Positions 52,590 to 60,410 of a stretch of 64,000 nt of DNA are shown here, one piece after another (within the stretch, counting starts at the first letter, position 1; each line of letters starts with the position of its first letter). The stretch comes from UBA970 sp049419605 (GTDB lineage Bacteria > Bacillota_I > Bacilli_A > RFN20 > CAG-826). Under the pieces are notes generated by a model that made no database searches, had not been told where the DNA came from, and saw nothing but the letters and a program-made list of their open reading frames with translations. A program made the position numbers and the translations under genes. The DNA lies in NCBI GenBank assembly GCA_049419605.1, contig JBMSKF010000002.1, positions 47,568 to 111,567 of the forward strand, given 5' to 3'.

Positions 52590-54169
52590 TGTACGGTTTG
52601 TTGTTGCAAACGTTTATTCGAGAAAGATTAAGTTTAAGAAGATTATTTGGGCAAAAAATTGCTCGGTCTAAATTGCAAAGCTTACTCATGGTGGGTGTTT
52701 TAATTTATGCTTTTGGTGTCACGGCATTTTCTAACACTCTCCTTCAATACGAAATTGCCAAAGGTCTAATTCTTCAAGATGGTTTATCACAAATGCTTTA
52801 TCAGGTGGTAGGTAATCTTGCTGGTCTTGGCTTCTTATTTGGTTTCTTTCAAGCTCAAGGGTATTTATTTCAATACAAGGACTTCGATTTATTAGGTCCT
52901 CTACCGATTCCTCAACGCGTCATTATTTTTGCAAAAATTTCAATCATGCTCGTGTTTGTTTATCTATTTTCTCTCATCATGGTTTTGCCAACTTATGGTG
53001 TTTGGTGGTATGTCAGTGAGACTTCGTTCCTGCAATTCTTTTTCTTTTTACCGATGGCCATGGTTGCACCCATTCCATTAATGTTATTAGGGTCATTGGT
53101 TTCTTTTGTGTTAAGAAAAATTACTCAACGTTGGGTGCATGCAAATGTTTTACAAACAATATTCTCTGTTTTATTCATTTTGAGTTTTGCTTCTTTTAGT
53201 TTTGTCTCAAACGAAATTATTCCTCCAAATTGGTTAGCGAATCTAGATGGTTTAACGTTTGCAAATGATTGGTTTGTAGTGGCAATTGAAGAAATGGATG
53301 TTGTGTCCTTAATCTTATTTTTATCATTTAATATAGTCATTTTGATTGGTTTTGTTGTTGTGATGAGTCACTCCATCCTCAAAATCAACCAACAACGAAA
53401 TCTTTTCATCTATAAACCAAATGAAAAAGTCCCTCAACGTGCTCTGTCTTTAATGTCTCATTTAATCAACAAAGAATGGAAAAGATTTGTCGGTACTTCC
53501 ATTTACTTTATTAATACTGGTTTTGGAATTTTAATGTTATTAACGATTAGTATCGTGAGTTTATTCTTCCCTTCTACGATTGATGAATTTCGGCAAATGA
53601 TAGTTGCGATAGGGCTTGAGCCATTGTGGCTTATCTTTATTGTCATAGGGTTTTCATTATCTACGGTTTACACGCCTGCTATCAGTTTGTCTTTAGAAGG
53701 TAAAAATATAAATTTAATCAAGTCATTGCCAGTCCAAGCTTGGACCATCATTCAATCCAAAATTTATTTCAACTTGCTGTTAACCATTCCTGTAGCAATG
53801 CTAGCCAGTGTTGTGGGAATTTACTTATTTGAATTCAATGTATTACATTCAATTTTATTTCTTATCATCGTGATTTTATTCACCTTCCTTTTATCATGCT
53901 TTTTTATGGTGTTAAATTTGTGGTTTCCTCGATTTGATTATCATCAAGAGGTAGAAGTGGTTAAACAAAGCTTGGCTGCCCTAGTTGCTGTCTTTGGTGG
54001 ATTTGCAATTTTAGGTGCGCTCCTTTGGTTGGTTTTTGATCCTTTTGCGGGATTCAGTCTTGAGATCAGACTTTTGATAGTTAGTTTGGTTGAAGGTTTA
54101 GGTATTATTTTGGCAGGTTGGTACTTGAGAAAGAATGCTGAACGCTTCTTCCAATCATTTAGTGTATAA
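52589..54169 (+). CDS. ABC transporter permease (ABC-2 type)
   Basis: A 526-residue membrane protein with about 12 hydrophobic segments and little other signature. It looks like YthQ-type large permeases: an N-terminal basic amphipathic region, LLGPLPIPQRVIIFAK (a coupling-helix-like loop), and a mirrored second half with SLEGKNINLIKSLPV. Coupled to the upstream ATPase. Confidence 0.82.
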   Translation: MYGLLLQTFIRERLSLRRLFGQKIARSKLQSLLMVGVLIYAFGVTAFSNTLLQYEIAKGLILQDGLSQMLYQVVGNLAGLGFLFGFFQAQGYLFQYKDFDLLGPLPIPQRVIIFAKISIMLVFVYLFSLIMVLPTYGVWWYVSETSFLQFFFFLPMAMVAPIPLMLLGSLVSFVLRKITQRWVHANVLQTIFSVLFILSFASFSFVSNEIIPPNWLANLDGLTFANDWFVVAIEEMDVVSLILFLSFNIVILIGFVVVMSHSILKINQQRNLFIYKPNEKVPQRALSLMSHLINKEWKRFVGTSIYFINTGFGILMLLTISIVSLFFPSTIDEFRQMIVAIGLEPLWLIFIVIGFSLSTVYTPAISLSLEGKNINLIKSLPVQAWTIIQSKIYFNLLLTIPVAMLASVVGIYLFEFNVLHSILFLIIVILFTFLLSCFFMVLNLWFPRFDYHQEVEVVKQSLAALVAVFGGFAILGALLWLVFDPFAGFSLEIRLLIVSLVEGLGIILAGWYLRKNAERFFQSFSV

Positions 54170-54179
54170 GGAGAAATTT

Positions 54180-55112
54180 ATGAAAATAGTTGTAGCTCAT
54201 GATGTCGAAGAGGCGTTAAGAAAAGGATTACCGGTTGTTGCCTTAGAAAGCACCATCATTAGTCATGGGATGCCTTATCCTGAGAATCTTGAAACAGCAT
54301 TGGCTGTTGAACAAGTTGTTTTAGATGCAGGCGCTACCCCAGCGACGATTGCAATCTTAGACGGCGTTATCCATATTGGTTTAGATCGAGAATCTTTAAC
54401 TCGTTTTGCTCAAAGTAAAAATATTCGAAAAGTTTCTCAACGAGATTTAGCTTACGTTTTATCCAATGGGTTATCTGGCGGAACGACTGTTGCTACAACG
54501 ATGTACTTAGCGTGGATGAATGGGATTCACGTTTTTGCAACAGGGGGTATCGGTGGGGTTCATCGAGGTGCAGAAACCTCTTTTGATATTTCTGCCGATC
54601 TTGAAGCGTTTGCAAGTATCCCAATCACGGTGGTTTCTGCAGGGGCAAAAGCGATTCTTGATTTGCCGAAAACTTTAGAATATTTAGAAACCATGGGGGT
54701 TCCGGTTGTTGGTTATCAAACCGATGACTTTCCAGCGTTTTATCATTCAAAAAGTGGTTTAAAACTATCCCTTCGTTGTGATCAACCTTCTTCAGTCGCC
54801 TCACTCATGAAAACTCAAAAACAATTAAAACTTGGTCAAGGGATTTTGATTGCAAATCCTATTCCTATTGCCTATGAAATGGATGCGAGAACGATTAATC
54901 AAGCAATTCAAACAGCAACTAAAGAAGCTGAAGAACAACATATTAAAGGAGCAACATTAACACCATTCTTACTTGCTAGAGTCAAAGCATTGACTGGTGG
55001 CGATTCTTTGAAAAGTAATATTGCTTTAGTAAAACATAATGCAAAAGTTGCAAGTGAAGTTGCCGTTGCTTATCAACAACTTAATGCGACTGCTGATCTA
55101 AAAGCAAAATAA
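54180..55112 (+). CDS. psuG: Pseudouridine-5'-phosphate glycosidase
   Basis: A 310-residue PsuG that breaks pseudouridine 5'-phosphate to uracil and ribose 5-phosphate. Motifs ALESTIISHGMPYPENLE, ATGGIGGVHRGAE and the PALASTLV-like VALEST start are diagnostic. ATG 54180 has AAGGAG upstream; an in-frame ATG at 54135 lies inside the permease gene. No psuK kinase adjacent. Uracil could feed the nearby Upp. Overlaps hslO by 32 bases, convergent. Confidence 0.94.
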   Translation: MKIVVAHDVEEALRKGLPVVALESTIISHGMPYPENLETALAVEQVVLDAGATPATIAILDGVIHIGLDRESLTRFAQSKNIRKVSQRDLAYVLSNGLSGGTTVATTMYLAWMNGIHVFATGGIGGVHRGAETSFDISADLEAFASIPITVVSAGAKAILDLPKTLEYLETMGVPVVGYQTDDFPAFYHSKSGLKLSLRCDQPSSVASLMKTQKQLKLGQGILIANPIPIAYEMDARTINQAIQTATKEAEEQHIKGATLTPFLLARVKALTGGDSLKSNIALVKHNAKVASEVAVAYQQLNATADLKAK

Positions 55113-55974
55113 TATTTTTTAAATCTTGTTCTGAAAAAGCGTAATGTTCGCTACAAAAATTGCAATGGACATCTGCTCCATGTTGGACACGAATCATATC
55201 CTGTAATTCTTCTTTACCTAATAATTTTAAAGTGGATTCTGTTCTTTCTCTTGAACATGTGCATTTAAAAGCGATATCCTTTGTACTTAAGATGTTTAAT
55301 TCCTTTTCAGGAATGAGTGATTTTAAAACATCTTCAGGCGATAGGCCATCAAATAACAAACTAGAAATAGGCTTAGCATTTTTAACTGCGTTTTCAACAT
55401 GAGTTAAAGTCGCCTCATCGCATCCAGGCATGGCTTGAATAAGATAACCTCCACTTGCGGCAATTTGACCATCTGGATTGACCAAGACTCCTAATGCGAG
55501 TGCAGATGGAATTTGTTCAGAGTTGACTAAATAGGATGCTAAATCTTCTGCAATTTCACCAGAAATAATCGGTGTTTGTCCGGTAAAGTTATATTCTGAA
55601 CCAAAACTTTTCACCACTGAAATAATGCCCTGGGTACCTACTGCTCTAGCAACATCTAATTTTCCTTTTGCGTTCGCGGGAAAATGGATCTGACTATTGT
55701 GGACATATCCCCTGGTTTCTCCGTAAGCATTAGCATCTACAACAATTTCCCCAATCGGTCCATTGCCTGCGATGCGAATAGTATATTTTTCTTCGCCTTT
55801 TAAGTTGCTCGCAAATAAAATGCCTGCAGTTAAGGTTCTCCCTAATGCAGCAGACGTAGTGGGTAAGGTTTGGTGTCGCTTACAACCCTCTTGTACTAAT
55901 TGGGTAGTCGTGGTGGCAATCGCGCGAATTTTACCTTGATAGGCAACCGCGGATACAAAATAATCTTTTTTCAT
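55081..55974 (-). CDS. hslO: Redox-regulated chaperone Hsp33
   Basis: A 297-residue Hsp33, a holdase activated by oxidation. The C-terminal zinc centre is present as CTCSRERTE and CNFCSEHYAF (CxC and CxxC). N-terminal TAGILFASNLKGEE and GNGPIGEIVVDANAYG match the family. TAAGAT ends 7 bases before the ATG, leaderless type. Divergent from upp. Confidence 0.95.
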   Translation of the reverse strand: MKKDYFVSAVAYQGKIRAIATTTTQLVQEGCKRHQTLPTTSAALGRTLTAGILFASNLKGEEKYTIRIAGNGPIGEIVVDANAYGETRGYVHNSQIHFPANAKGKLDVARAVGTQGIISVVKSFGSEYNFTGQTPIISGEIAEDLASYLVNSEQIPSALALGVLVNPDGQIAASGGYLIQAMPGCDEATLTHVENAVKNAKPISSLLFDGLSPEDVLKSLIPEKELNILSTKDIAFKCTCSRERTESTLKLLGKEELQDMIRVQHGADVHCNFCSEHYAFSEQDLKNIILLLDQQSH

Positions 55975-55981
55975 CTTTCAT

Positions 55982-55987
55982 ATCTTA
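55982..55987 (-). promoter_or_regulatory. -10 box of hslO, leaderless type
   Basis: Minus-strand TAAGAT ends 7 bases before ATG 55974; no SD. Confidence 0.4.
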
Positions 55988-56036
55988 ACAAAATCATTTT
56001 GCGAAAGATAATACAATGTCTTTAGAGGTAATGAAC

Positions 56037-56669
56037 ATGAAGCAAAATCCTTATATTGTGAAACACCCCTTGATTGATCACAAAATGACTATTTTACGTG
56101 ATAAACAAACCCATAATAATTACTTCAGAACCTTAGTTAAAGAAATCACGCAAATGATTGTCTTTCCCGCCACTCACCACCTTTCATTAGAAAAGAAAGG
56201 GATCATTACACCTGTTTCTGATATGGTTGGTCATCAACTTGCAAACGATGTTTTGGTTGTTCCCATCATGCGCGCGGGTTTGGGAATGTTAGATGCATTC
56301 ACAGAAATGATACCCACAGCAAAAGTTGGTCATATCGGTTTTGTTAGAGATGAAACCACATTGAAGGCTAAGTCATATCTAGTCAAGTTGCCTAAAATTC
56401 AAGCATCCACAGAAGTATTTATTTTAGACCCTATGCTTGCCACAGGCGGCACATTAATTCAGGCCATTGATTTGATTAAGAAAAAAGGTGCCAAAATTAT
56501 TACCTACTTAGGTTTAGTTGCTGTCCAAGAAGGCATTGATAACGTTTTAAAACATCATCCAGAAGTTAATATTTATCTAGCGTCTTTAGATAAACAACTT
56601 AATTCAAAAGGTTACATTGTCCCAGGGTTGGGTGATGCTGGTGATCGCTTATTCGGCGAAGAAGGTTAA
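56037..56669 (+). CDS. upp: Uracil phosphoribosyltransferase
   Basis: A 210-residue UPRTase that makes UMP from uracil and PRPP. VKHPLIDHKMTILRDKQT, VPIMRAGLGMLDA, the PRPP-binding DPMLATGGTLIQA and the C-terminal PGLGDAGDRLFG are intact. Start at ATG 56037: AGAGG lies 8 bases upstream and the family N-terminus fits; ATGs at 56016 and 56031 are alternatives. 4-base convergent overlap with apt. Confidence 0.95.
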   Translation: MKQNPYIVKHPLIDHKMTILRDKQTHNNYFRTLVKEITQMIVFPATHHLSLEKKGIITPVSDMVGHQLANDVLVVPIMRAGLGMLDAFTEMIPTAKVGHIGFVRDETTLKAKSYLVKLPKIQASTEVFILDPMLATGGTLIQAIDLIKKKGAKIITYLGLVAVQEGIDNVLKHHPEVNIYLASLDKQLNSKGYIVPGLGDAGDRLFGEEG

Positions 56670-57184
56670 TAGGATAAAACAAAGTCAACTGGAAAGCCGT
56701 GTTGTTTGAGTTTGGCTTCACCAGGTAAATAAGTCAGGTTAATTAAGAAAGTAAAACTAATCACATTTCCACCTAACCGTTTCACAAGATTTGCAATTGC
56801 TACTGAGGTGCCACCGGTGGCAAGTACATCGTCTAAAATTAATACACGTTGTCCTTTTTGAATTGCATCTTCATGCATAAATAAACTGGTTTGCCCATAT
56901 TCTAAAGTGAATTTTTCTTCAATGGCTTTTCTTGGTAATTTTCCAGCTTTTCTCACTAAAACAAATGGAATTTTTAATTGACTCGCGACAGCGCCACCAA
57001 AGATAAAACCACGCGCCTCAGGAGAGACGATTACATCGGGTTGGTAACGGTTTACAATCTTTGCAAGTGATTGAATCGCATCGTGAAATGCTGGACCGTT
57101 TTTTAATAATGGCGTTACATCTTTAAATGAAACGCCTTTAATTGGCCAATCTTGAACCGCTGCAATGTAATTTTTTAAATCCAT
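56666..57184 (-). CDS. apt: Adenine phosphoribosyltransferase
   Basis: A 172-residue APRT giving AMP from adenine and PRPP. IKGVSFKDVTPLL, SPEARGFIFGGAVA and the PRPP loop VLILDDVLATGGTSVAI are intact. The start is ATG 57184, preceded by GGAAG inside the end of hpt; an earlier in-frame ATG at 57205 lies in hpt. Second gene of hpt-apt. Confidence 0.95.
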   Translation of the reverse strand: MDLKNYIAAVQDWPIKGVSFKDVTPLLKNGPAFHDAIQSLAKIVNRYQPDVIVSPEARGFIFGGAVASQLKIPFVLVRKAGKLPRKAIEEKFTLEYGQTSLFMHEDAIQKGQRVLILDDVLATGGTSVAIANLVKRLGGNVISFTFLINLTYLPGEAKLKQHGFPVDFVLSY

Positions 57185-57186
57185 GG

Positions 57187-57774
57187 TTAGTCTTCCTTTT
57201 TCCAAGGATAATCCTTGGGATTCATATTAATCATGCTGGGTTTAAGGACACCAACATAGGGAACGTTTCGATATTTTTCATCAAAGTCCATACCGTATCC
57301 TACGACAAATAATTTAGGAATCGTCTTACCAATATAGTCCGGAATAAATTTTGTTTTTCGCCCTTCTGGTTTATCAAGTAAAGTGACCACTTTGACTGAT
57401 TTTGCGCCCTCACTCAATGCTTTTTGTTTGATCTTTTGAATGGTTAATCCCGAATCGACAATATCTTCAATAATCAGTACATCTTTATTTCGAAGTGTTA
57501 ACCTTGGCCATAAATAAATTTCAACCCAGTTGGAAGTGACAACACCCCCATGATAACTACTTGATGCCACGTATTCATAATCACAATAAAACTTAAATTG
57601 TTTTGATAGATCGGTGAGAAAGGGCGTCACGCCTTTTAAGACTGCTAGGATAGTGGGAACCTTACCCGCATAATCTTTATTTAATTGTTCACCTAAATCT
57701 TTACAAATGCTCTCAATGTCTTTTTCACTTAACAAAACGCGTTCGAAATCTGGATGGATTTGTTTTGATTTCAT
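57187..57774 (-). CDS. hpt: Hypoxanthine-guanine phosphoribosyltransferase
   Basis: A 195-residue HPRT converting hypoxanthine and guanine to IMP and GMP. The KGVTPFLTDL loop, the catalytic PRPP motif VLIIEDIVDSGLTIQ and the C-terminal FVVGYGMDFDEKYRN are all present. Very strong SD TAGGAGGT. Transcribed from a -35/-10 promoter with a leader that starts in a hairpin. Confidence 0.95.
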   Translation of the reverse strand: MKSKQIHPDFERVLLSEKDIESICKDLGEQLNKDYAGKVPTILAVLKGVTPFLTDLSKQFKFYCDYEYVASSSYHGGVVTSNWVEIYLWPRLTLRNKDVLIIEDIVDSGLTIQKIKQKALSEGAKSVKVVTLLDKPEGRKTKFIPDYIGKTIPKLFVVGYGMDFDEKYRNVPYVGVLKPSMINMNPKDYPWKKED

Positions 57775-57788
57775 ACCATACCTCCTAG

Positions 57789-57822
57789 GTTGAGAGCTTG
57801 TTTCATGAAAGGAAGTCTCAAC
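57789..57822 (-). promoter_or_regulatory. 5'-terminal hairpin in the hpt-apt leader
   Basis: GTTGAGA (57789-57795) pairs with TCTCAAC (57816-57822), with additional CTT/AAG and TTTCATGAAA pairing inside. From the -10 position the transcript should begin at about 57823, so the stem sits at the extreme 5' end, immediately before the SD. Confidence 0.45.
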
Positions 57823-57829
57823 GTTTAAG

Positions 57830-57859
57830 ATTATAAAACATCTAGGAAATATTCGCCAA
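57830..57859 (-). promoter_or_regulatory. hpt-apt promoter
   Basis: Minus-strand TTGGCG (57854-57859) and TATAAT (57830-57835) are 18 bases apart. Confidence 0.6.
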
Positions 57860-57883
57860 TTAAATTACAAAAATAACACTACT

Positions 57884-57917
57884 CAACTGTAGGTTGTTCT
57901 ATAATCAACTTGTAGGT
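57884..57917 (+). promoter_or_regulatory. Direct-repeat operator flanking the XRE -10 box
   Basis: CAACTGTAGGT (57884-57894) and CAACTTGTAGGT (57906-57917) start 22 bases apart, two helical turns, on either side of TATAAT (57900-57905). Further dyads follow (TTGAT/ATCAA at 57923-57938 and ATGATTATCAT at 57961-57971). Likely an autoregulatory site. Confidence 0.45.
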
Positions 57918-58001
57918 GATTTTTGATGAATTTATCAACTAACAATCGTTAGGAATGGAAATGATTATCATCAATAATATTGGTAGAAAAGAGGACAGAA
58001 G

Positions 58002-58490
58002 ATGAAAACAACGTTAGGACAAAGACTCACAGAGTTAAGAAAGAAAAAAGCATGGACGCAAGAAGAACTTGCGAAGAAGCTAAACGTCTCTCCCCAGGCT
58101 GTAAGCAAATGGGAAAAAGATGTTTCCTTTCCAGATGTCACCCTTTTATCAACGATTGCCGAGATCTTTGATACATCGGTTGATTATTTATTAGGCCACG
58201 AGAAGCAACCCTCTGTGGATGTAGTAAATAAAAACAAAAAAGATATGGACCGTATGGTGTTTAGAATCAACGTCTTATCAAGTGATGGTGACAAAGTTAA
58301 AGTTAATTTACCGTTACCGCTTGTAAAAGTTGCTTTAGACATGGGCGTCACTCCTAAAGTTGATGGCAAAGATGTTCTCAAGGACATCGACATTAACAAA
58401 ATCATGGCCCTTGTGGAACAAGGTGTGATTGGCAAGATTGTGGAAATCGAAACCAAAGACGGGGATTTTGTTGAGATTGTGGTGGAATAA
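58002..58490 (+). CDS. XRE-family regulator with SHOCT-like C-terminal domain
   Basis: A 162-residue protein. The XRE helix-turn-helix is at residues 5-62 (WTQEELAKKLNVSPQAVSKWEKD). The C-terminal half (about 80-162) carries VKVNLPLPLVKVALDMG and IMALVEQGVIGKIVEIE, as in the SHOCT-like/YvlB-type domain of Gram-positive envelope-stress proteins. SD GAGGAC. Followed 3 bases later by a related small gene. Confidence 0.83.
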   Translation: MKTTLGQRLTELRKKKAWTQEELAKKLNVSPQAVSKWEKDVSFPDVTLLSTIAEIFDTSVDYLLGHEKQPSVDVVNKNKKDMDRMVFRINVLSSDGDKVKVNLPLPLVKVALDMGVTPKVDGKDVLKDIDINKIMALVEQGVIGKIVEIETKDGDFVEIVVE

Positions 58491-58493
58491 CTT

Positions 58494-58727
58494 GTGCGCA
58501 TCCTCATCAAGGAAAATCAAAAAATAAAATTATCCATTTGGTTACCTTCAGGTCCCTTGGTCTTGAATACATTTTTAAAGTATTTTCGCTACGAAGGTAA
58601 AACCTTTCCTAGAGAAAAAAGAAAATTACTGATACAACAAATTAAAAGACTAAGAAAGTTCCACAAGCCACTCGTGCTTGTTGATATACAACAAAAAAAC
58701 GGTGACAAAGTACTTATTAAGATTTAG
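58494..58727 (+). CDS. Small SHOCT-like protein
   Basis: A 77-residue protein starting at GTG 58494, three bases after the XRE stop. It looks related to the XRE protein's C-terminal half: KIKLSIWLPSGPLVLNTFL parallels that protein's KVKVNLPLPLVKVAL, and it ends VDIQQKNGDKVLIKI. Probable co-regulated partner; function unknown. Ends within the convergent tag gene (11-base overlap). Confidence 0.65.
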   Translation: MRILIKENQKIKLSIWLPSGPLVLNTFLKYFRYEGKTFPREKRKLLIQQIKRLRKFHKPLVLVDIQQKNGDKVLIKI

Positions 58728-59286
58728 TTTTGCAGAAACATCCTACAATGTGATCGTCTATCAATCCAATAGCCTGTAAATGCGCGTAAATGATTTTGCT
58801 ACCCACAAATTTCATACCGCGCTTTTTTAATGCCTTACTAATTTCGATTGATTCAATGGATTCACTTTGTAATTCCGTTAGACTCTTAGGGCGATTGACT
58901 TTAATTCCTTTTGGAAAGTATGTGATTAAAAATTGATGAAAACTTTGAAATTCTTTTTGAATCGAAAGAAAAATCTTTGCATTCTCGATTGCGGCAATAA
59001 ATTTACCACGATGGCGAATTAAAGATGGATTTGTCATCCATTGATCAATATCTTTTGTGGTTGCTAGACTTATTTTTTTTGCATTAAAATACCACATTGC
59101 CTTTTGATAAGCCCTTCTTTTATTTAAAACTGTTTCCCAGGAAAGGCCTGCTTGGAACGTTTCTAACATGAGATATTCAAAATGCCGTTGATCATCAAAG
59201 ATTGGTTTTCCCCATTCTTCATCGTGATATTGAACGTAAAGTGGGTTATTCATTTTGACCCAACCGCAGCGATTTTTTTCTTTCAT
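58717..59286 (-). CDS. tag: DNA-3-methyladenine glycosylase I
   Basis: A 189-residue Tag that excises 3-methyladenine. RCGWVKMNNPLYVQYHDEEWG supplies the N-terminal zinc Cys and His; FQAGLSWETVLNKR is the base-pocket block; the C-terminal zinc pair is in DDHIVGCFCK. One base separates it from the upstream methyltransferase stop. Confidence 0.95.
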   Translation of the reverse strand: MKEKNRCGWVKMNNPLYVQYHDEEWGKPIFDDQRHFEYLMLETFQAGLSWETVLNKRRAYQKAMWYFNAKKISLATTKDIDQWMTNPSLIRHRGKFIAAIENAKIFLSIQKEFQSFHQFLITYFPKGIKVNRPKSLTELQSESIESIEISKALKKRGMKFVGSKIIYAHLQAIGLIDDHIVGCFCKTKS

Positions 59287-59287
59287 C

Positions 59288-59869
59288 TTAATAAATGAAT
59301 GGGATAAACCGATATCTTTTCTTAGCCCATGATGGATACGAGGGATGAATTAACCGTAGTGCGTTTTCTTCAATTTTCATTCTCCACGAAAACAACACCA
59401 ACAAAAGTGGAACGGAAATGATGAAAGCATATAGATTACCAACATAGATTGGGAAGGCGATCACAATCAAAAATAATCCTAAATAAAGTGGATGCCGCAA
59501 GTAACGATAAGGTCCGGTGGAAACTAATTCCATCGATGCAGATACCGCAACGTGGCGTGTGAAGTGTTTACCCAATAATTGAGATCCACGATAACGTAAC
59601 CATAAGCCAACGCTATACAAAATCAACGCTAAACCTTGAAACGATGGATAGCCGTCATAATCCCTTAACAAACCAACATTCATTCGAGAAAAAACAATCG
59701 TGATTCCGATCACAATCATGATGGAAGCAGATAACCACCAAAATGATTGATGTTCTTTTATTTGACCTGTTTTTTGCCGATTTCGAAACACTAAAAATTC
59801 TAGAATCCAGAGGAAATTGGCAAAATAGAAGAGCATATTCGTGAAACTGAGAATTCTTAAATGTTCCAT
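59288..59869 (-). CDS. ICMT/PEMT-like membrane methyltransferase
   Basis: A 193-residue membrane protein with five or so helices. The C-terminal catalytic region STGPYRYLRHPLYLG followed by the KIEENALR and YPSWAKKRYRFIP segments is the isoprenylcysteine-carboxyl-methyltransferase-like signature (SAM-binding RHP and EE motifs). ATG 59869 is chosen; a TTG start at 59941 inside pgpA is possible. Substrate unknown, perhaps a lipid or small thiol. Confidence 0.8.
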   Translation of the reverse strand: MEHLRILSFTNMLFYFANFLWILEFLVFRNRQKTGQIKEHQSFWWLSASIMIVIGITIVFSRMNVGLLRDYDGYPSFQGLALILYSVGLWLRYRGSQLLGKHFTRHVAVSASMELVSTGPYRYLRHPLYLGLFLIVIAFPIYVGNLYAFIISVPLLLVLFSWRMKIEENALRLIHPSYPSWAKKRYRFIPFIY

Positions 59870-59894
59870 TGATTCTAATTGGTTTTTAATACCT

Positions 59895-60383
59895 TTATGA
59901 GTGGGCAAATCTACTGGCAGCTGCAGCAGCAATTGCCCCAACCATATCGTCTAAAAATGTATGACACTTCAAACCTTGCTTACCTTCTTCATTCAATCTT
60001 GCGACAACCCCATATTTTTGTTTATCGATAAATCCGAAATTAGTTAACGCGATCGAACCATATAGGTTGCATATACCATAGGCTAATACTTCATCTGTCC
60101 CAAACAATCCTTCATCCCTTGCAATAATTGCTTCAAGATTTTTGTTTTCAAAGCGTTTCTTTTCTGTAAGAATATCAAGTTCAATAGCAGTCATTAAGGC
60201 AAATTGGACTTCTCTTTTGTCAAGCACGGATAAAACGGATTCCATTAAAACCTTCTTATCTAGATTTTGATGATATTCTTGTTGTAAAAAATATACGCAG
60301 TCGACAATTTCATCAAGGGAAACCCCGCGAGATTGGAGTAATTCAATGGCTTCGTCTTTAAAAGAAATATTTTTAGTTTTCAT
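59895..60383 (-). CDS. pgpA: Phosphatidylglycerophosphatase A (YutG-like)
   Basis: A 162-residue PgpA/YutG-type protein that dephosphorylates phosphatidylglycerophosphate in membrane lipid synthesis. VDCVYFLQQEYH, KREVQFALMTAIELD, DEVLAYGICNLYGSIALTNFG and the C-terminal HTFLDDMVGAIAAAAASR match closely. Start at ATG 60383, 6 bases after TATGAT; ATG 60389 would touch the -10. Confidence 0.9.
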   Translation of the reverse strand: MKTKNISFKDEAIELLQSRGVSLDEIVDCVYFLQQEYHQNLDKKVLMESVLSVLDKREVQFALMTAIELDILTEKKRFENKNLEAIIARDEGLFGTDEVLAYGICNLYGSIALTNFGFIDKQKYGVVARLNEEGKQGLKCHTFLDDMVGAIAAAAASRFAHS

Positions 60384-60389
60384 ACTCAT

Positions 60390-60395
60390 ATCATA
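60390..60395 (-). promoter_or_regulatory. -10 box of pgpA, leaderless type
   Basis: Minus-strand TATGAT ends 6 bases before ATG 60383. Confidence 0.4.
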
Positions 60396-60410
60396 ACAAA
60401 TACTATTTCT

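Noticed and set aside
57980..58171. 63-codon frame overlapping the XRE start
   Set aside because: It is a shadow of the XRE gene, rich in Lys/Arg with no family resemblance and no SD of its own.
58501..58520. Antisense frames opposite the XRE/SHOCT genes
   Set aside because: No start signals or recognisable protein features; they mirror the coding strand.
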